From positions 24,809-88,808 of the forward strand of contig NZ_JADEWZ010000022.1 in the NCBI RefSeq assembly GCF_015207425.1: 64,000 nucleotides of DNA, written 5' to 3'. The position numbers were made by a program, and so were the translations under genes. Positions within the stretch are counted from its first letter, which is position 1, and every line of letters begins with the position of its first letter. The DNA is from Lusitaniella coriacea LEGE 07157 (GTDB lineage Bacteria > Cyanobacteriota > Cyanobacteriia > Cyanobacteriales > Spirulinaceae). The notes beneath the pieces are model-generated. The model was not told where the DNA came from and did not search any database. It saw only the letters and a program-made list of their open reading frames with translations. Positions 27,696 to 36,660 of the stretch are shown here, piece by piece.

Positions 27696-28760
27696 GTGTC
27701 AAGGATAGAAGTGTTAGCAACGACTACGGAGTTACTGCCGCCGTTGCTCGGTGGTGAGGCTTCGGAGAGGGCGAAGGTAAGGGTTGAGTCGTTCTATGGC
27801 TCGATTGGCGAGATTTTTGAGCGGTGGGTGATGCGTTCGGGGAGCGTTCATACTCAGAAGGCGTATCGGGCTGATGTGATGGCGTTTGTTGCGTTTCTGG
27901 GCTGGATGTGGCCCCAGGAGTCCTGGCGGTTTGTGACGACAACGATTGCTCAGGTGAGTGCGTGGCGAGATTCTATGCTGGCGGAGGAACGAGCGCCGAA
28001 GACGATTAGCAGGCGGATTGCCTCTTTGTCGTCGTTTTATAAGTTTTTGGGGGCCTGTGCGGCTGAGATGCGGCTGCCGATTACGGTGCCGAATCCGGCT
28101 CACGCTCAGTTTATTCGCCGTGGGGGGAGCGACCCGGTGCGAGAAACAAGGGCGCTGACGGCTTCTTTAGCACGGCGGTTGATGGCGATGCCGGATGGGG
28201 AGGGATTAAGGGATTATCGGGACCGTGCAATTTTGAAGGTGTTGCTCTATACGGGGGTGCGGATTGGGACGCTGAGGCACATGAATGTGGCCCATTTTCA
28301 TGGGGATGAGGAGGATTCAACGCTGACGTTGATTGAGAAGGGCAATCGCAGGCGCACGATTGGGATTCATTGGGTGGCGGCGGATGCGCTTGGGGAGTAT
28401 ATCGAGGTGGCGGGGATTTCGAGCGGTCCGATGTTTCAGGCGCAGGCAGCGCCTCATTCTCCGGGGTTGCTTTCTGGGAAGCGGATTAGTTCGATGGCGC
28501 TGTGGATGGCGGTTCGGGGGTATTTGGAGCGGCTTCCGGGGGCGATGAAGCGGGAGGTTGTGGGGGAGGAGGAGGTGAGTTTTTGCCTCTATACGCCTCA
28601 TTCGCTGAGGGCGACGACGGCGACGCTGCTACTGGATGCGGGGGTTGAGATTACGAAGGTGCAGCAGTTGTTGGGTCATAAGCATATTACGACGACTCAG
28701 ATTTATGATAAGCGGAGAAGAACGACTAAGCAGAGTGCTTCCCATGATATGCCGCTCTAA
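27696..28760 (+). CDS. Tyrosine recombinase (XerC/D-like integrase)
   Basis: The 354 aa product from GTG has an N-terminal SAM-like core-binding domain (SVHTQKAYRADVMAF) and a complete catalytic domain: R189 in TGVRIG, a lysine in EKGNRRR, H302-x-x-R305 in HSLR, H328 in GHKHITTTQIYDKRR and Tyr337. It probably resolves plasmid multimers or integrates and excises an element. It is divergent from kfrA, an arrangement that suits a plasmid-stability role. Confidence 0.9.
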   Translation: MSRIEVLATTTELLPPLLGGEASERAKVRVESFYGSIGEIFERWVMRSGSVHTQKAYRADVMAFVAFLGWMWPQESWRFVTTTIAQVSAWRDSMLAEERAPKTISRRIASLSSFYKFLGACAAEMRLPITVPNPAHAQFIRRGGSDPVRETRALTASLARRLMAMPDGEGLRDYRDRAILKVLLYTGVRIGTLRHMNVAHFHGDEEDSTLTLIEKGNRRRTIGIHWVAADALGEYIEVAGISSGPMFQAQAAPHSPGLLSGKRISSMALWMAVRGYLERLPGAMKREVVGEEEVSFCLYTPHSLRATTATLLLDAGVEITKVQQLLGHKHITTTQIYDKRRRTTKQSASHDMPL

Positions 28761-28904
28761 TCTTTCTCTGTGTCCTAAAGCTTAAATCAGTTAGTCTTTA
28801 CAAGCTACACTGGAAGCAAACAATCAGTGATTTAGCCCAACTCAACGTTTTTCGGAGAAAATTCCCAAAACCTCAACAGCCCCCTGCTTTTCCTCTCCCC
28901 AGGA

Positions 28905-30218
28905 ATGACTGATTCTCAACTGAATTCCGCGCTGAGCCATTACAAAGACGCTCTTAACGAGCTAGAGAAGAGAGCGTTCAAGTCACTGCTCTTCCGTTCT
29001 ACATTGCGCCCGAGGTCTTTTGCTCTTCTGTGGTGGCTGGTCGTCTTATCTCCTTCCCCAGAAGCCATCTTCAACGTCTTAGTGGCTCGCGATTCTGTCA
29101 GAACCGCCTTGACGAAACCCGAGGAAATGCCTCGCCAGGAATTACTGCTCGTTGCGGAATTAGACGAACGGCTCAAACAACAAGCGGATATCATAACTCA
29201 GAGCGTTTCCCTTGATGAATGGCGTACCAGTTTCCATGCCGCCTCAGAAGCCTGGTGGTGGTTTTTGGAGCCTCCCCTCCATCGTTTTGACCGTTTTGAC
29301 TGGCTGTGGAATGCCCTAACGGTAACGTCCCTGATGGCTTCCCTCAGCTTTGTAGTGGATATTTCCTCCAAGTTTCTCAGCGTGGAACCGGGTTTTTTTG
29401 GCTCTTTCGCCGTGATTGCTCAGAGCGTTCTAACGTTGTTGACCGCCGGGGGGACGCTTACCGAAGCGGGACAAACGGCTGTCGAAAAGGGATTATCGCG
29501 GTTGGGAATTCCGACCTATTGGCGGCAAGAAGCCAAACTCGGACTCTCGGTACTGCTCTTACTCGGTTTATTTGGTTTTCGGAGTTATTTGCCAAAAATC
29601 TCTGGATACTACAACCAGAAAGGTTTGAACAACTATGTCGAGGGCGAGTGGTCGAGCGCCATGCCTAACTACGAAAGAGCGCTGAGTCTCGACCCAGATA
29701 ACGTCAAAGCCCATTACAATTTGGGTCGGCTCTACGAAGACCTCCAAGAGTTTGACAAAGCGAGGACGCAGTATCAACTAGCAGCCCAAGGTAATTTCAT
29801 TGCAGGCTACAGTGATTTAGCTCGCTTATACATTCAGGAACAAAAGTTGGCGGAAGCCGCGTCGTTGCTACTGTATGGATTAGAAGAGGTCGAGCAGGAC
29901 GACGAGCTGCAATACGCCCTGTGGAAAAACTTGGGCTGGGTGAGATTAGAGCAAGAACGCTGGGCTGAAGCGGAAACCTATCTAAGAGAGGCTATTGCCC
30001 TCGAAAGCATTCCTGCATTTCAAGATGATCGCCCTGCGTCTGCACGCTGTTTGTTAGCCCAAGTTCTCGAAGGGAAGCCTGACGAGCAAAACGCCCTTCG
30101 AGAATGGGAAGCCTGCCTTCGCTATGCGAATCCAACCCGTCGTCCTGAAGAAGATACCTGGATAGATATGGCCCGCCAGCGGATAGATCGTAAGGAGAAA
30201 AGTCGTGCGGTTCAATAG
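28905..30218 (+). CDS. TPR-containing membrane protein, first gene of the CHAT operon
   Basis: The 437 aa product has a soluble N-terminal third, two or three hydrophobic segments at about 140-235 (TSLMASLSFVV, FAVIAQSVLTLLTAGG, LGLSVLLLLGLFGF) and a C-terminal TPR array starting NYVEGEWSSAMPNYERALSL. AGGA sits just before the ATG. Its last codons overlap the start of the FecR-like gene by 14 bp. It is a likely membrane scaffold for the two proteins encoded downstream. Confidence 0.75.
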   Translation: MTDSQLNSALSHYKDALNELEKRAFKSLLFRSTLRPRSFALLWWLVVLSPSPEAIFNVLVARDSVRTALTKPEEMPRQELLLVAELDERLKQQADIITQSVSLDEWRTSFHAASEAWWWFLEPPLHRFDRFDWLWNALTVTSLMASLSFVVDISSKFLSVEPGFFGSFAVIAQSVLTLLTAGGTLTEAGQTAVEKGLSRLGIPTYWRQEAKLGLSVLLLLGLFGFRSYLPKISGYYNQKGLNNYVEGEWSSAMPNYERALSLDPDNVKAHYNLGRLYEDLQEFDKARTQYQLAAQGNFIAGYSDLARLYIQEQKLAEAASLLLYGLEEVEQDDELQYALWKNLGWVRLEQERWAEAETYLREAIALESIPAFQDDRPASARCLLAQVLEGKPDEQNALREWEACLRYANPTRRPEEDTWIDMARQRIDRKEKSRAVQ

Positions 30219-31287
30219 AGCAATTTTTTTTGTCTTGACCCTCATTGGGGTAATCCTCGCTTGGGGGCATTCAACCAAGCCGGTTGTGGCGGCTCCGCGT
30301 CTTGTGGAAGTGACGGGAGGAGTCCAACTGAAACGAGAAGGAGCATCCCGCTTTCGCCCTGCACGTCGAAATACAACCCTTCGCCGTGGGGACTTGCTCA
30401 GACCTGCATCGGGAGCCAGAGTGCGGGTTCTCTGCGATGATGGCAGAACGCGCCCGGTTCCAGCGGGAGTAACAACGGGAGTCAATACCCTTTGTCCGCC
30501 CCCTCGAAGCACGACGCGCAACGGTACGGTTCGACCGCGTACAGGAACTTTGGACATTCCTTACATCATCAGTCCGAGGGCAACCTTCCTCCTGGTCAAG
30601 CAACCCACCCTGCGCTGGAATGCGGCGACGGGAGCTAAGAATTTCACGGTGACGGTAAGAGGCAGGGGCTTCGAGTGGACGGAGCAAGTCGTCCGCAAGG
30701 AAGCGTGTCAGGGTAATACCTGCACGTTGGTTTACTCCGGTTCTCCCTTCCAGCCGGGAGTAAACTACAAGCTCGTTGTCAAGGCCGATACAAATCGCTC
30801 TTCAGCGGAAGAAACAACGCCGGGATTGGGATTTGGGTTAATCGAGTTAGAGCAACGCCAGGAGGTACAAACCATTGCCCAGCGCATCGAGGAACAGGAC
30901 TTATCAAAGGAGGTGAAACTCATTGCCTTAGCTGACCTCTATGCGGACTACAACTTGGTGGCTGAAGCCCTAGAAATACTAGAAGAAGGGGTGAAAACGC
31001 AGCCCCTTGCTGCCGCTTATCGCCGATTGGGAGATTTGTATCTGGGCATCGGGTTAGTACGGGAGGCAGAGGTTCGGTATTTAGAAGCCATTCAGTTGGC
31101 AAGCGAGGCGGGAGAGAGCGAAGAAAAAGCCGCCGCCCAAGTGGGATTGAGCCAAGTCAGCGAAGCGCTGAACCGGCGTGAGGAGGCGGTACGCTTGTTG
31201 GAGGAGGCGATCGCGGGATACGAGAATTTGGGAGATGAACAGCGAGTCAATGAGTTGAAAGAACGATTGGAGAAGTTACAGGGATGA
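30205..31287 (+). CDS. Exported FecR-like/TPR protein, second gene of the CHAT operon
   Basis: The 360 aa product has an N-terminal signal-type helix (AIFFVLTLIGVILAWG, cleavage likely near VVAAP). A FecR-like beta domain follows (VEVTGGVQLKREG, LRRGDLLRPASGARVRVLC), then an Ig-like segment, and TPRs in the last third (YRRLGDLYLGIGLVREAEVR). It overlaps both neighbours (14 bp upstream, 4 bp downstream), so the three proteins are made together. It probably senses or scaffolds in the periplasm. Confidence 0.75.
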   Translation: MRFNRAIFFVLTLIGVILAWGHSTKPVVAAPRLVEVTGGVQLKREGASRFRPARRNTTLRRGDLLRPASGARVRVLCDDGRTRPVPAGVTTGVNTLCPPPRSTTRNGTVRPRTGTLDIPYIISPRATFLLVKQPTLRWNAATGAKNFTVTVRGRGFEWTEQVVRKEACQGNTCTLVYSGSPFQPGVNYKLVVKADTNRSSAEETTPGLGFGLIELEQRQEVQTIAQRIEEQDLSKEVKLIALADLYADYNLVAEALEILEEGVKTQPLAAAYRRLGDLYLGIGLVREAEVRYLEAIQLASEAGESEEKAAAQVGLSQVSEALNRREEAVRLLEEAIAGYENLGDEQRVNELKERLEKLQG

Positions 31288-34200
31288 AGCAATTTTTAGG
31301 GGTGCGTTTAATTCAAAGAGGAGTCTCGCTGAAATCGATTCCCCTAACTCGCCTGCGCGGTTTGGGGCTAGCCCTAACAACAATACTCTGGTTTTGGGCA
31401 GAAGCGCCTTTGATGGCGCTAGAGGAAATCACAGAAGGGGAGAGATTGGATAGCCGCAGCAATATTTTGGCTTCCTACAACCAGCAGGATTTTGGGAGCC
31501 ATATTTTTTTCGGGAAAGAAGCATCAGCGTCAGATGTCCTTCAGGCAGAGGCTGAGCGATTATTCAAACAAGGAGTAAGGCAGTATCGAGCCAGTCAATA
31601 TCGAGAAGCGCTTCAGTTTTTTCAGCAAGCACTCCCTATTTTTAGGCAGGTTAGAGATCGTGTGGGTGAAGCCACTACTCTCAATGGCATTGGTTTAGTC
31701 TACAATACCATCGAGCAGCCGCAGCAGGCTTTAGGATACTTCAACCAGGCTTTAATAGTTGTTCGGCAAGTGGGAGAGCAAGTTTGGGAAGCGGACACCC
31801 TCAATAATCTTGGTGGAGTCTATCAAACCATCGGTCAACCGCAGCAGGCTTTAGGATACTTCAACCAGGCTTTGTCGATCTACAAGGCAGTGGACAATCG
31901 TTCTGGAGAGGCTACTACCCTCAATAACATTGGTGGAGTCTATCAAACCATTGAGCAGCCGCAGCAGGCTTTGAACTACTACAACAAAGCCTTACCCATC
32001 CTTCGCCAAGTAAGAGATCGCTCTGGAGAGGCTACTACCCTCAATAACATTGGTGTAGTCTACCAAGCTATCGGGCAGCCGCAGCAAGCTTTGAACTACT
32101 ATAAGCAAGCTTTACCCATCCGTCGGGAAGTGAGAAATCGCACCGGAGAAGCGGATACTCTCAATAACATGGGTGTGGTCTACCAAGCCATCGGACAACC
32201 GCAACAGGCTTTGGATTACTTCAACCAAGCTTTGCCTATATACAGGGAGGTCGGCAATCGTGCCGGAGAAGCAACTTCCTTCAATAACATGGGTGAAGTC
32301 TACCGAGTCATCGGGCAACCGCAGCAGGCTTTGGGCTACTACACCCAAGCTTTGCCCATTCTGCGGGAAGTGGAAAATCGGAGAGGGGAAGCCGCTACTC
32401 TCAATAATCTCGCCTTAATCTACCAAGCCATTGGGCAACCGCAACAGGCTTTGGATTACTTCAACCAAGCTTTGCCTATATACAGGGAGGTCGGCAATCG
32501 TGCCGGAGAAGCAACTTCCTTCAATAACATGGGTGAAGTCTACCGAGTTATCGGGCAACCACAGCAGGCTTTAGACTACTACACTCAAGCTTTGACTATC
32601 TTTCGGCAAGTAGGCGCTCGCACGAGGGAAGCTGCCTCCCTCAATAACACAGGTGCCATCTACGCTGACCTTGGACAACCACAGCAAGCCTTGAACTACT
32701 ATAACCAAGCTTTGAACATCAGCAAGCAAGCAGGTATCCGCCTAGGGGAAGCGGCTTCTCTCAATAACATCGGTGAAGTCTACCAAGTCATCGGTCAACC
32801 GCAGCAGGCTTTGGACTACTACACCCAAGCTTTGACCATCAGCCGACAAGTGGGAGAGCGAGGTAGAGAAGCGACCGCCCTCAATAATATTGGATTCTTG
32901 TACGAAAACCAAGGCAACACAACACAAGCAATTGATTTCTATCAGCGATCCATTGAGGGAACTGAATCGATACAAAGCGAAATCCAAATAGAAGAACTGA
33001 AATCGTCCTTTGCCAGCGGGCAGATCAACACCTATGATCGCCTGATTAACCTGCTGTGGAACCAAGGCGACTTTGAAACTGCTTTCAACTACGTCGAACG
33101 CGCCAAAGCCAGAGCTTTTCTCGACCAATTCGCTAATGCTCAAATCGACATCCGCGCTGGCGCTGACTCTCCACTGTTAGAACGGGAACGAGACTTACAA
33201 ATTCAAATCGCTGCCCTTCGCCAACAACTGCTGGAACTCAGAAACAAGCCTCAAAACCAGTGGGACGAAGAGACAATTGAGGAGGTCACGACTCAGATCG
33301 AGACGCTTCAAAAGGAGTATGAAAACTTACTGACCCAACTCAAACTCCAAAGCCAGGAGACCGCAGAACTCGTTAGCGTCGATGTCGCTTCTCTTGCAGA
33401 GATTCAAAACTTACTAGACGATGACACCACTTTAGTGGAATATTTTGTCACTGAAGAACGTACCCTGGCTTTCATCATCACCCACAACAGTTTCCAAACT
33501 GTTCCCCTGGAAGTCGGCAAGGAACAATTGACCAAAGAACTCAAATTGTTCTATGACTTTTCCCGCCTCAATAACCCCCATCCGGCAGAACTCAAACAAC
33601 TACATCAATGGCTAATTGCTCCCCTTCTGCCTTACCTCAAAACTTCCCAACTCAGCATCGTTCCCCACAGCATTCTTCACTACCTCCCCTTTGCTGCCCT
33701 TACTGACGGTCAAACCTACCTCAGCGATACCTTCATCCTCTCCAAACTTCCCAGTGCCAGCACTTTGCGCTACTTACCTGAAAAACGCAAACCCAAGACG
33801 GATACCCTCCTCGCGCTAGGTAACCCCACGATTTCCGAACCCTTGGGGATTCTGCATTACGCCAAGCAGGAAGCCGAAACCGTTGCCCGCCTGTTTAACA
33901 CAGACGCTTTAACGGACAAAGGAGCTACTGAGAGCGCAGTCCGGCTGCAATCCCAACAAGCCGGAATCCTGCACCTGGCGGCCCACGGTCAATATAACCC
34001 GCTTGCTCCCTTATTCAGCACTCTCCATCTCGCTAGCGATGCTCAGAACGACGGGCGGCTGGAAGTTCACGAAATTTATGGCTTAGACTTAACGGCAGCC
34101 ACAAATTTAGTTGTCCTCAGCGCTTGCCAGACTAACTTAGGAGAATTAAGCCGAGGCGATGAAGTGGTCGCCTTGAATCGAGCTTTCCTTTATGCCGGAA

Positions 34201-34394
34201 CCCCTACAGTGATGGCAAGTCTGTGGAATGTTGACGACAAAGCAACGGGACTGTTGATGGAACGCTTCTACACCTATCTCAAAGCGGGAATGGGTAAGGC
34301 GGAAGCCTTACAGCAAGCGCAAAAAGATATTAGAAGCCAGTTCCCTCATCCCTACTATTGGGCAGCCTTTTCCATAACCGGCGATGGAGAATAA
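31284..34394 (+). CDS. CHAT caspase-like peptidase with long TPR array
   Basis: The 1036 aa product has an N-terminal hydrophobic segment (GLALTTILWFWAEAPLMAL) that may be a signal or anchor, about twelve 40-residue TPR/kinesin-light-chain repeats (about 90-560), a coiled coil (about 620-690) and a C-terminal CHAT domain. The catalytic His is in HLAAHG (about 901) and Cys in LSACQT (about 946), followed by the family's GDEVVALNRAFLYAG and ASLWNVDD blocks. CHAT proteins are caspase/separase relatives. The TPR array may bind partners that switch the protease. It closes the three-gene operon. Confidence 0.9.
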   Translation: MKQFLGVRLIQRGVSLKSIPLTRLRGLGLALTTILWFWAEAPLMALEEITEGERLDSRSNILASYNQQDFGSHIFFGKEASASDVLQAEAERLFKQGVRQYRASQYREALQFFQQALPIFRQVRDRVGEATTLNGIGLVYNTIEQPQQALGYFNQALIVVRQVGEQVWEADTLNNLGGVYQTIGQPQQALGYFNQALSIYKAVDNRSGEATTLNNIGGVYQTIEQPQQALNYYNKALPILRQVRDRSGEATTLNNIGVVYQAIGQPQQALNYYKQALPIRREVRNRTGEADTLNNMGVVYQAIGQPQQALDYFNQALPIYREVGNRAGEATSFNNMGEVYRVIGQPQQALGYYTQALPILREVENRRGEAATLNNLALIYQAIGQPQQALDYFNQALPIYREVGNRAGEATSFNNMGEVYRVIGQPQQALDYYTQALTIFRQVGARTREAASLNNTGAIYADLGQPQQALNYYNQALNISKQAGIRLGEAASLNNIGEVYQVIGQPQQALDYYTQALTISRQVGERGREATALNNIGFLYENQGNTTQAIDFYQRSIEGTESIQSEIQIEELKSSFASGQINTYDRLINLLWNQGDFETAFNYVERAKARAFLDQFANAQIDIRAGADSPLLERERDLQIQIAALRQQLLELRNKPQNQWDEETIEEVTTQIETLQKEYENLLTQLKLQSQETAELVSVDVASLAEIQNLLDDDTTLVEYFVTEERTLAFIITHNSFQTVPLEVGKEQLTKELKLFYDFSRLNNPHPAELKQLHQWLIAPLLPYLKTSQLSIVPHSILHYLPFAALTDGQTYLSDTFILSKLPSASTLRYLPEKRKPKTDTLLALGNPTISEPLGILHYAKQEAETVARLFNTDALTDKGATESAVRLQSQQAGILHLAAHGQYNPLAPLFSTLHLASDAQNDGRLEVHEIYGLDLTAATNLVVLSACQTNLGELSRGDEVVALNRAFLYAGTPTVMASLWNVDDKATGLLMERFYTYLKAGMGKAEALQQAQKDIRSQFPHPYYWAAFSITGDGE
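32195..32570 (+). repeat. Near-identical tandem duplication inside the CHAT TPR array
   Basis: About 130 bp beginning near 32195 recurs 240 bp later from 32435, with only a few differences. This is a two-TPR duplication and shows recent expansion of the array by slippage or recombination. Confidence 0.8.
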
Positions 34395-34438
34395 TCAATC
34401 CAATTCACCATTAGTAGAGTCGTCACTACGCAGGTTCG

Positions 34439-34467
34439 TGCAAAGAGGACACAGACCCCTCTTTGCA
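34439..34467 (+). terminator. Hairpin after the CHAT gene
   Basis: TGCAAAGAGG (34439-34448) pairs perfectly with CCTCTTTGCA (34458-34467), 45 bp after the stop. There is no clear U run, so it may be a processing or 3'-protecting hairpin instead of a terminator. Confidence 0.5.
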
Positions 34468-34517
34468 TCTTGCACCATACCAATTTATCCTGTAACTTCA
34501 GTTTTGCTTCGCCCCCT

Positions 34518-34826
34518 CTAAAGATTTCTGGCCATCCAGCCCTTCGCTGCCTCCTCCTCCATCTCAGCCAACTCAACCAGAAACTTATAGAGAACCACAG
34601 AAACATCATGCCGCAGCTCGTCGATTTCAACCCCGACATTCTGCACCTCAGTTCGCAACTCAATGACCTCATCCCGTAACTCCTGTTGGCTCAAGGCATC
34701 CAAAAAAAGTTCTCGGACATATTCATGAAGGCTCAACCGCTGCTCCAAGGCTTGACGATGGAGCTTCGCCGCCAATCGACTATCAATCCGAAAGCTAATC
34801 GTTTTCGAGGAAGGTTTTTTCTTCAT
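34518..34826 (-). CDS. Arc/CopG-type ribbon-helix-helix protein
   Basis: The 102 aa product begins with a ribbon strand (KTISFRIDSRLAAKLHRQAL), then helices (LSLHEYVRELFLDAL) and a coiled-coil tail (ELRDEVIELRTEVQNVGVE) for oligomerisation. Such proteins bind operators or oriT as relaxosome accessories, for example TrwA and NikA. Its position at the head of the minus-strand mobilization block is consistent with that, but it is also close to the CHAT operon. Confidence 0.7.
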   Translation of the reverse strand: MKKKPSSKTISFRIDSRLAAKLHRQALEQRLSLHEYVRELFLDALSQQELRDEVIELRTEVQNVGVEIDELRHDVSVVLYKFLVELAEMEEEAAKGWMARNL

Positions 34827-35076
34827 TAAACTTAAGCCAGCACTGCTGACCCCTTCACGATAAAGCGTTCTTGCTACTCTAAAAATGCAAGCGCTGACAG
34901 GATGCAGACATCCTCAAAACCGGGAGCGGTCGGGGACTCAACTGCTGGCACGGGTGGGGTGTGTTTCAGGTGTCAGAATAGCCCCGCAGGGCATTCCTCT
35001 TGCCGAACCCTCACTCATTCTCAGTCAATGTCCCTCACCGACTCCCTTGTTCAATCCCGCTCAACCCAGACCGCCA
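34827..35076. other. Intergenic region, no gene seen
   Basis: Short inverted motifs only (for example GACAGGATGC followed by GCAGACATCCTC). No open frame has coding character. It could hold promoter or binding sites for the RHH protein. Confidence 0.4.
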
Positions 35077-35907
35077 TCATCCCGATTTCCGTTGCGGGTA
35101 GTCGTTCCTAGGGTAATGCCCCATAAAAATCTCTTTGAGTTTGAGGTTGGCACTCACTCCCCGTTCGCTGGCTCCATGTCGGTCGGCTTCCGGCAGGTTG
35201 GCATTTTGGAAATCGGTATTATGGAGATTGTTCTGCCAAAACTTCGCGTGGGTTAACGCGGTCCCCGATAAATCGGCTTGACTCAGATTTGTCCAAGCAA
35301 GGTCGGCTCGATTGAGGTTGCAATTGTCGAGGCTCGCTTCGCTGAAATTCGTTCCCTCTAGCTTGGCTCGTTCGAGATTCGCGTCGGTGAAACAAGATTG
35401 AGTACAGTTGGCTCGGTCCATCCGGGCGAAGCTGAGGTTGGAGCCGGAGAGGACGGCTTTTGTCAGGTTAGCCCCCCGTAGGTTGGCGCGAGTCAAGTTG
35501 CTATGGTCGATGAGCGCACCGCTCAAATTCGCGCCGCTCAAGTTGGCATCGGTTAAGTTACTGGCTGCGAGCAAGGCGCGGGTCAGGTTGGTTGCCTGGA
35601 GCTGGGCTTTCCACAGAATGACTCGACTCAGGTTGGTTTCGGTCAGGTCAACGCCCCGTAAGTCCACTTGTCGCAGGTTTGCTCCTTGCCAAATCGCACG
35701 AGGGAGGTTAAGCGCCAATCGGAGGTCGGCTCCTTGAAGGTCGAGCGTGGCTAGCTCGATGCCTTGCAAGTCTACCCCGATGAGGCGAGTCCGTCTGAAG
35801 TCCCGCTGGTCTGCGTAATATCTCTGCTCGAACTCTTGATGAGTCATGGACTTTTTCGAGAAGGGGTTCCACCGTCGGGTTCTGTCTTTCCTGTTGTTGT
35901 TGTTCAT
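35077..35907 (-). CDS. Pentapeptide repeat protein
   Basis: About 276 aa from ATG 35907, chosen because it overlaps the upstream stop as ATGA. After a basic N-terminus come some 30 pentapeptides of the A(N/D)LxX type (LTDANLSGANLSGALIDHSN), forming a right-handed quadrilateral beta helix. The last part (NLPEADRHGASERG onward) is not repetitive. Cyanobacteria encode many such proteins. Some mimic DNA and protect gyrase, but nothing here assigns that role. It is translationally coupled to the 198 aa gene upstream. Confidence 0.85.
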   Translation of the reverse strand: MNNNNRKDRTRRWNPFSKKSMTHQEFEQRYYADQRDFRRTRLIGVDLQGIELATLDLQGADLRLALNLPRAIWQGANLRQVDLRGVDLTETNLSRVILWKAQLQATNLTRALLAASNLTDANLSGANLSGALIDHSNLTRANLRGANLTKAVLSGSNLSFARMDRANCTQSCFTDANLERAKLEGTNFSEASLDNCNLNRADLAWTNLSQADLSGTALTHAKFWQNNLHNTDFQNANLPEADRHGASERGVSANLKLKEIFMGHYPRNDYPQRKSG

Positions 35908-36500
35908 TGTTGTTCGGTTTCTGAGTATTGTTGAATGTAGAAATTGAGGCATTCGATGACTTCGTTCGTCGCAGCTTGAAGTTGGCTGAGGTATTTGTAG
36001 ATTCGCCGATGCTGCTGAATAAAAATCATCGGCTGCTCGGCTCTTAAGCCTTGAGGCGAGAGGAAATGGGTATCGCTCAGCTTTTGGAGCAGATAATCGC
36101 GCAGCTCGTCCAATCTTTTGAGGGCTGATGCTCCTGGGGAATCTGCCGGGAAAAGTGGTTGGGCGAGCATCTCCAGGGCTTTTGCTTCTTGAGCGATAAC
36201 TTGGACGACCTGCTGAATCTGGGGCGAACAATCCCAAGTTTTGAGATTTTGCAGGTATTGCGCGGCTCCCAGAAGGCGTTTGTGGCTGGAGGTAATTTGC
36301 TGCTGGAGTTTTGGAATATTGACTCCCTCCAGAGGGGATGGAACGGCGGTTTTTTGGGCTTCATACTCTTTAAAAAGCGCGACGAGGGGAGGATACGAAC
36401 ATTGACCGGATTCCCGTATGCTTTCAAAGCAAAGAGCCAAAAATCGGTCTCGCTCCCGGCGCTCTTGTTCGGTGGTGGTGAAACGTTTGTTGTTGGTCAT
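35904..36500 (-). CDS. Hypothetical helical protein coupled to the pentapeptide protein
   Basis: The 198 aa product is almost wholly helical (KLQQQITSSHKRLLGAAQYL, IFIQQHRRIYKYLSQLQAA) with no membrane segment or known motif. Its TGA overlaps the ATG of the pentapeptide gene, so they form a two-gene unit. The family is not recognised. Confidence 0.55.
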   Translation of the reverse strand: MTNNKRFTTTEQERRERDRFLALCFESIRESGQCSYPPLVALFKEYEAQKTAVPSPLEGVNIPKLQQQITSSHKRLLGAAQYLQNLKTWDCSPQIQQVVQVIAQEAKALEMLAQPLFPADSPGASALKRLDELRDYLLQKLSDTHFLSPQGLRAEQPMIFIQQHRRIYKYLSQLQAATNEVIECLNFYIQQYSETEQQ

Positions 36501-36544
36501 GGAAAATGTGGAGTTGTAAGTTGAAATTTGGGAAGCGACCTTCT

Positions 36545-36660
36545 TAAGCTAAGATGCCTTTAAACTGGGTATCGAGCGATTGTTAACAAAGCCGTCAATC
36601 TCTCACCCTGTCACCCCGTCACCTTCATCAGTCTGATTCCCAATTTAAATGCGTAACAGC
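36545..36660 (-). repeat. Dispersed about 110-bp repeat, copy 2
   Basis: Read on the minus strand it starts CTGTTACGCATTTAAATTGG, passes through a GACTGATGAAGGTGAC segment and ends AATCGCTCGATACCCAGTTT, matching 16305-16415 in inverted orientation. Between the landmarks the two copies differ in length by a few bases. Confidence 0.65.

Noticed and set aside
27724..28601. Minus-strand frames opposite the tyrosine recombinase
   Set aside because: Arginine/proline/histidine-rich shadows of a G-rich gene, no family features.
30054..30687. Minus-strand frames across the FecR-like gene
   Set aside because: Shadow frames opposite a clearly coding operon with overlapping starts and stops.
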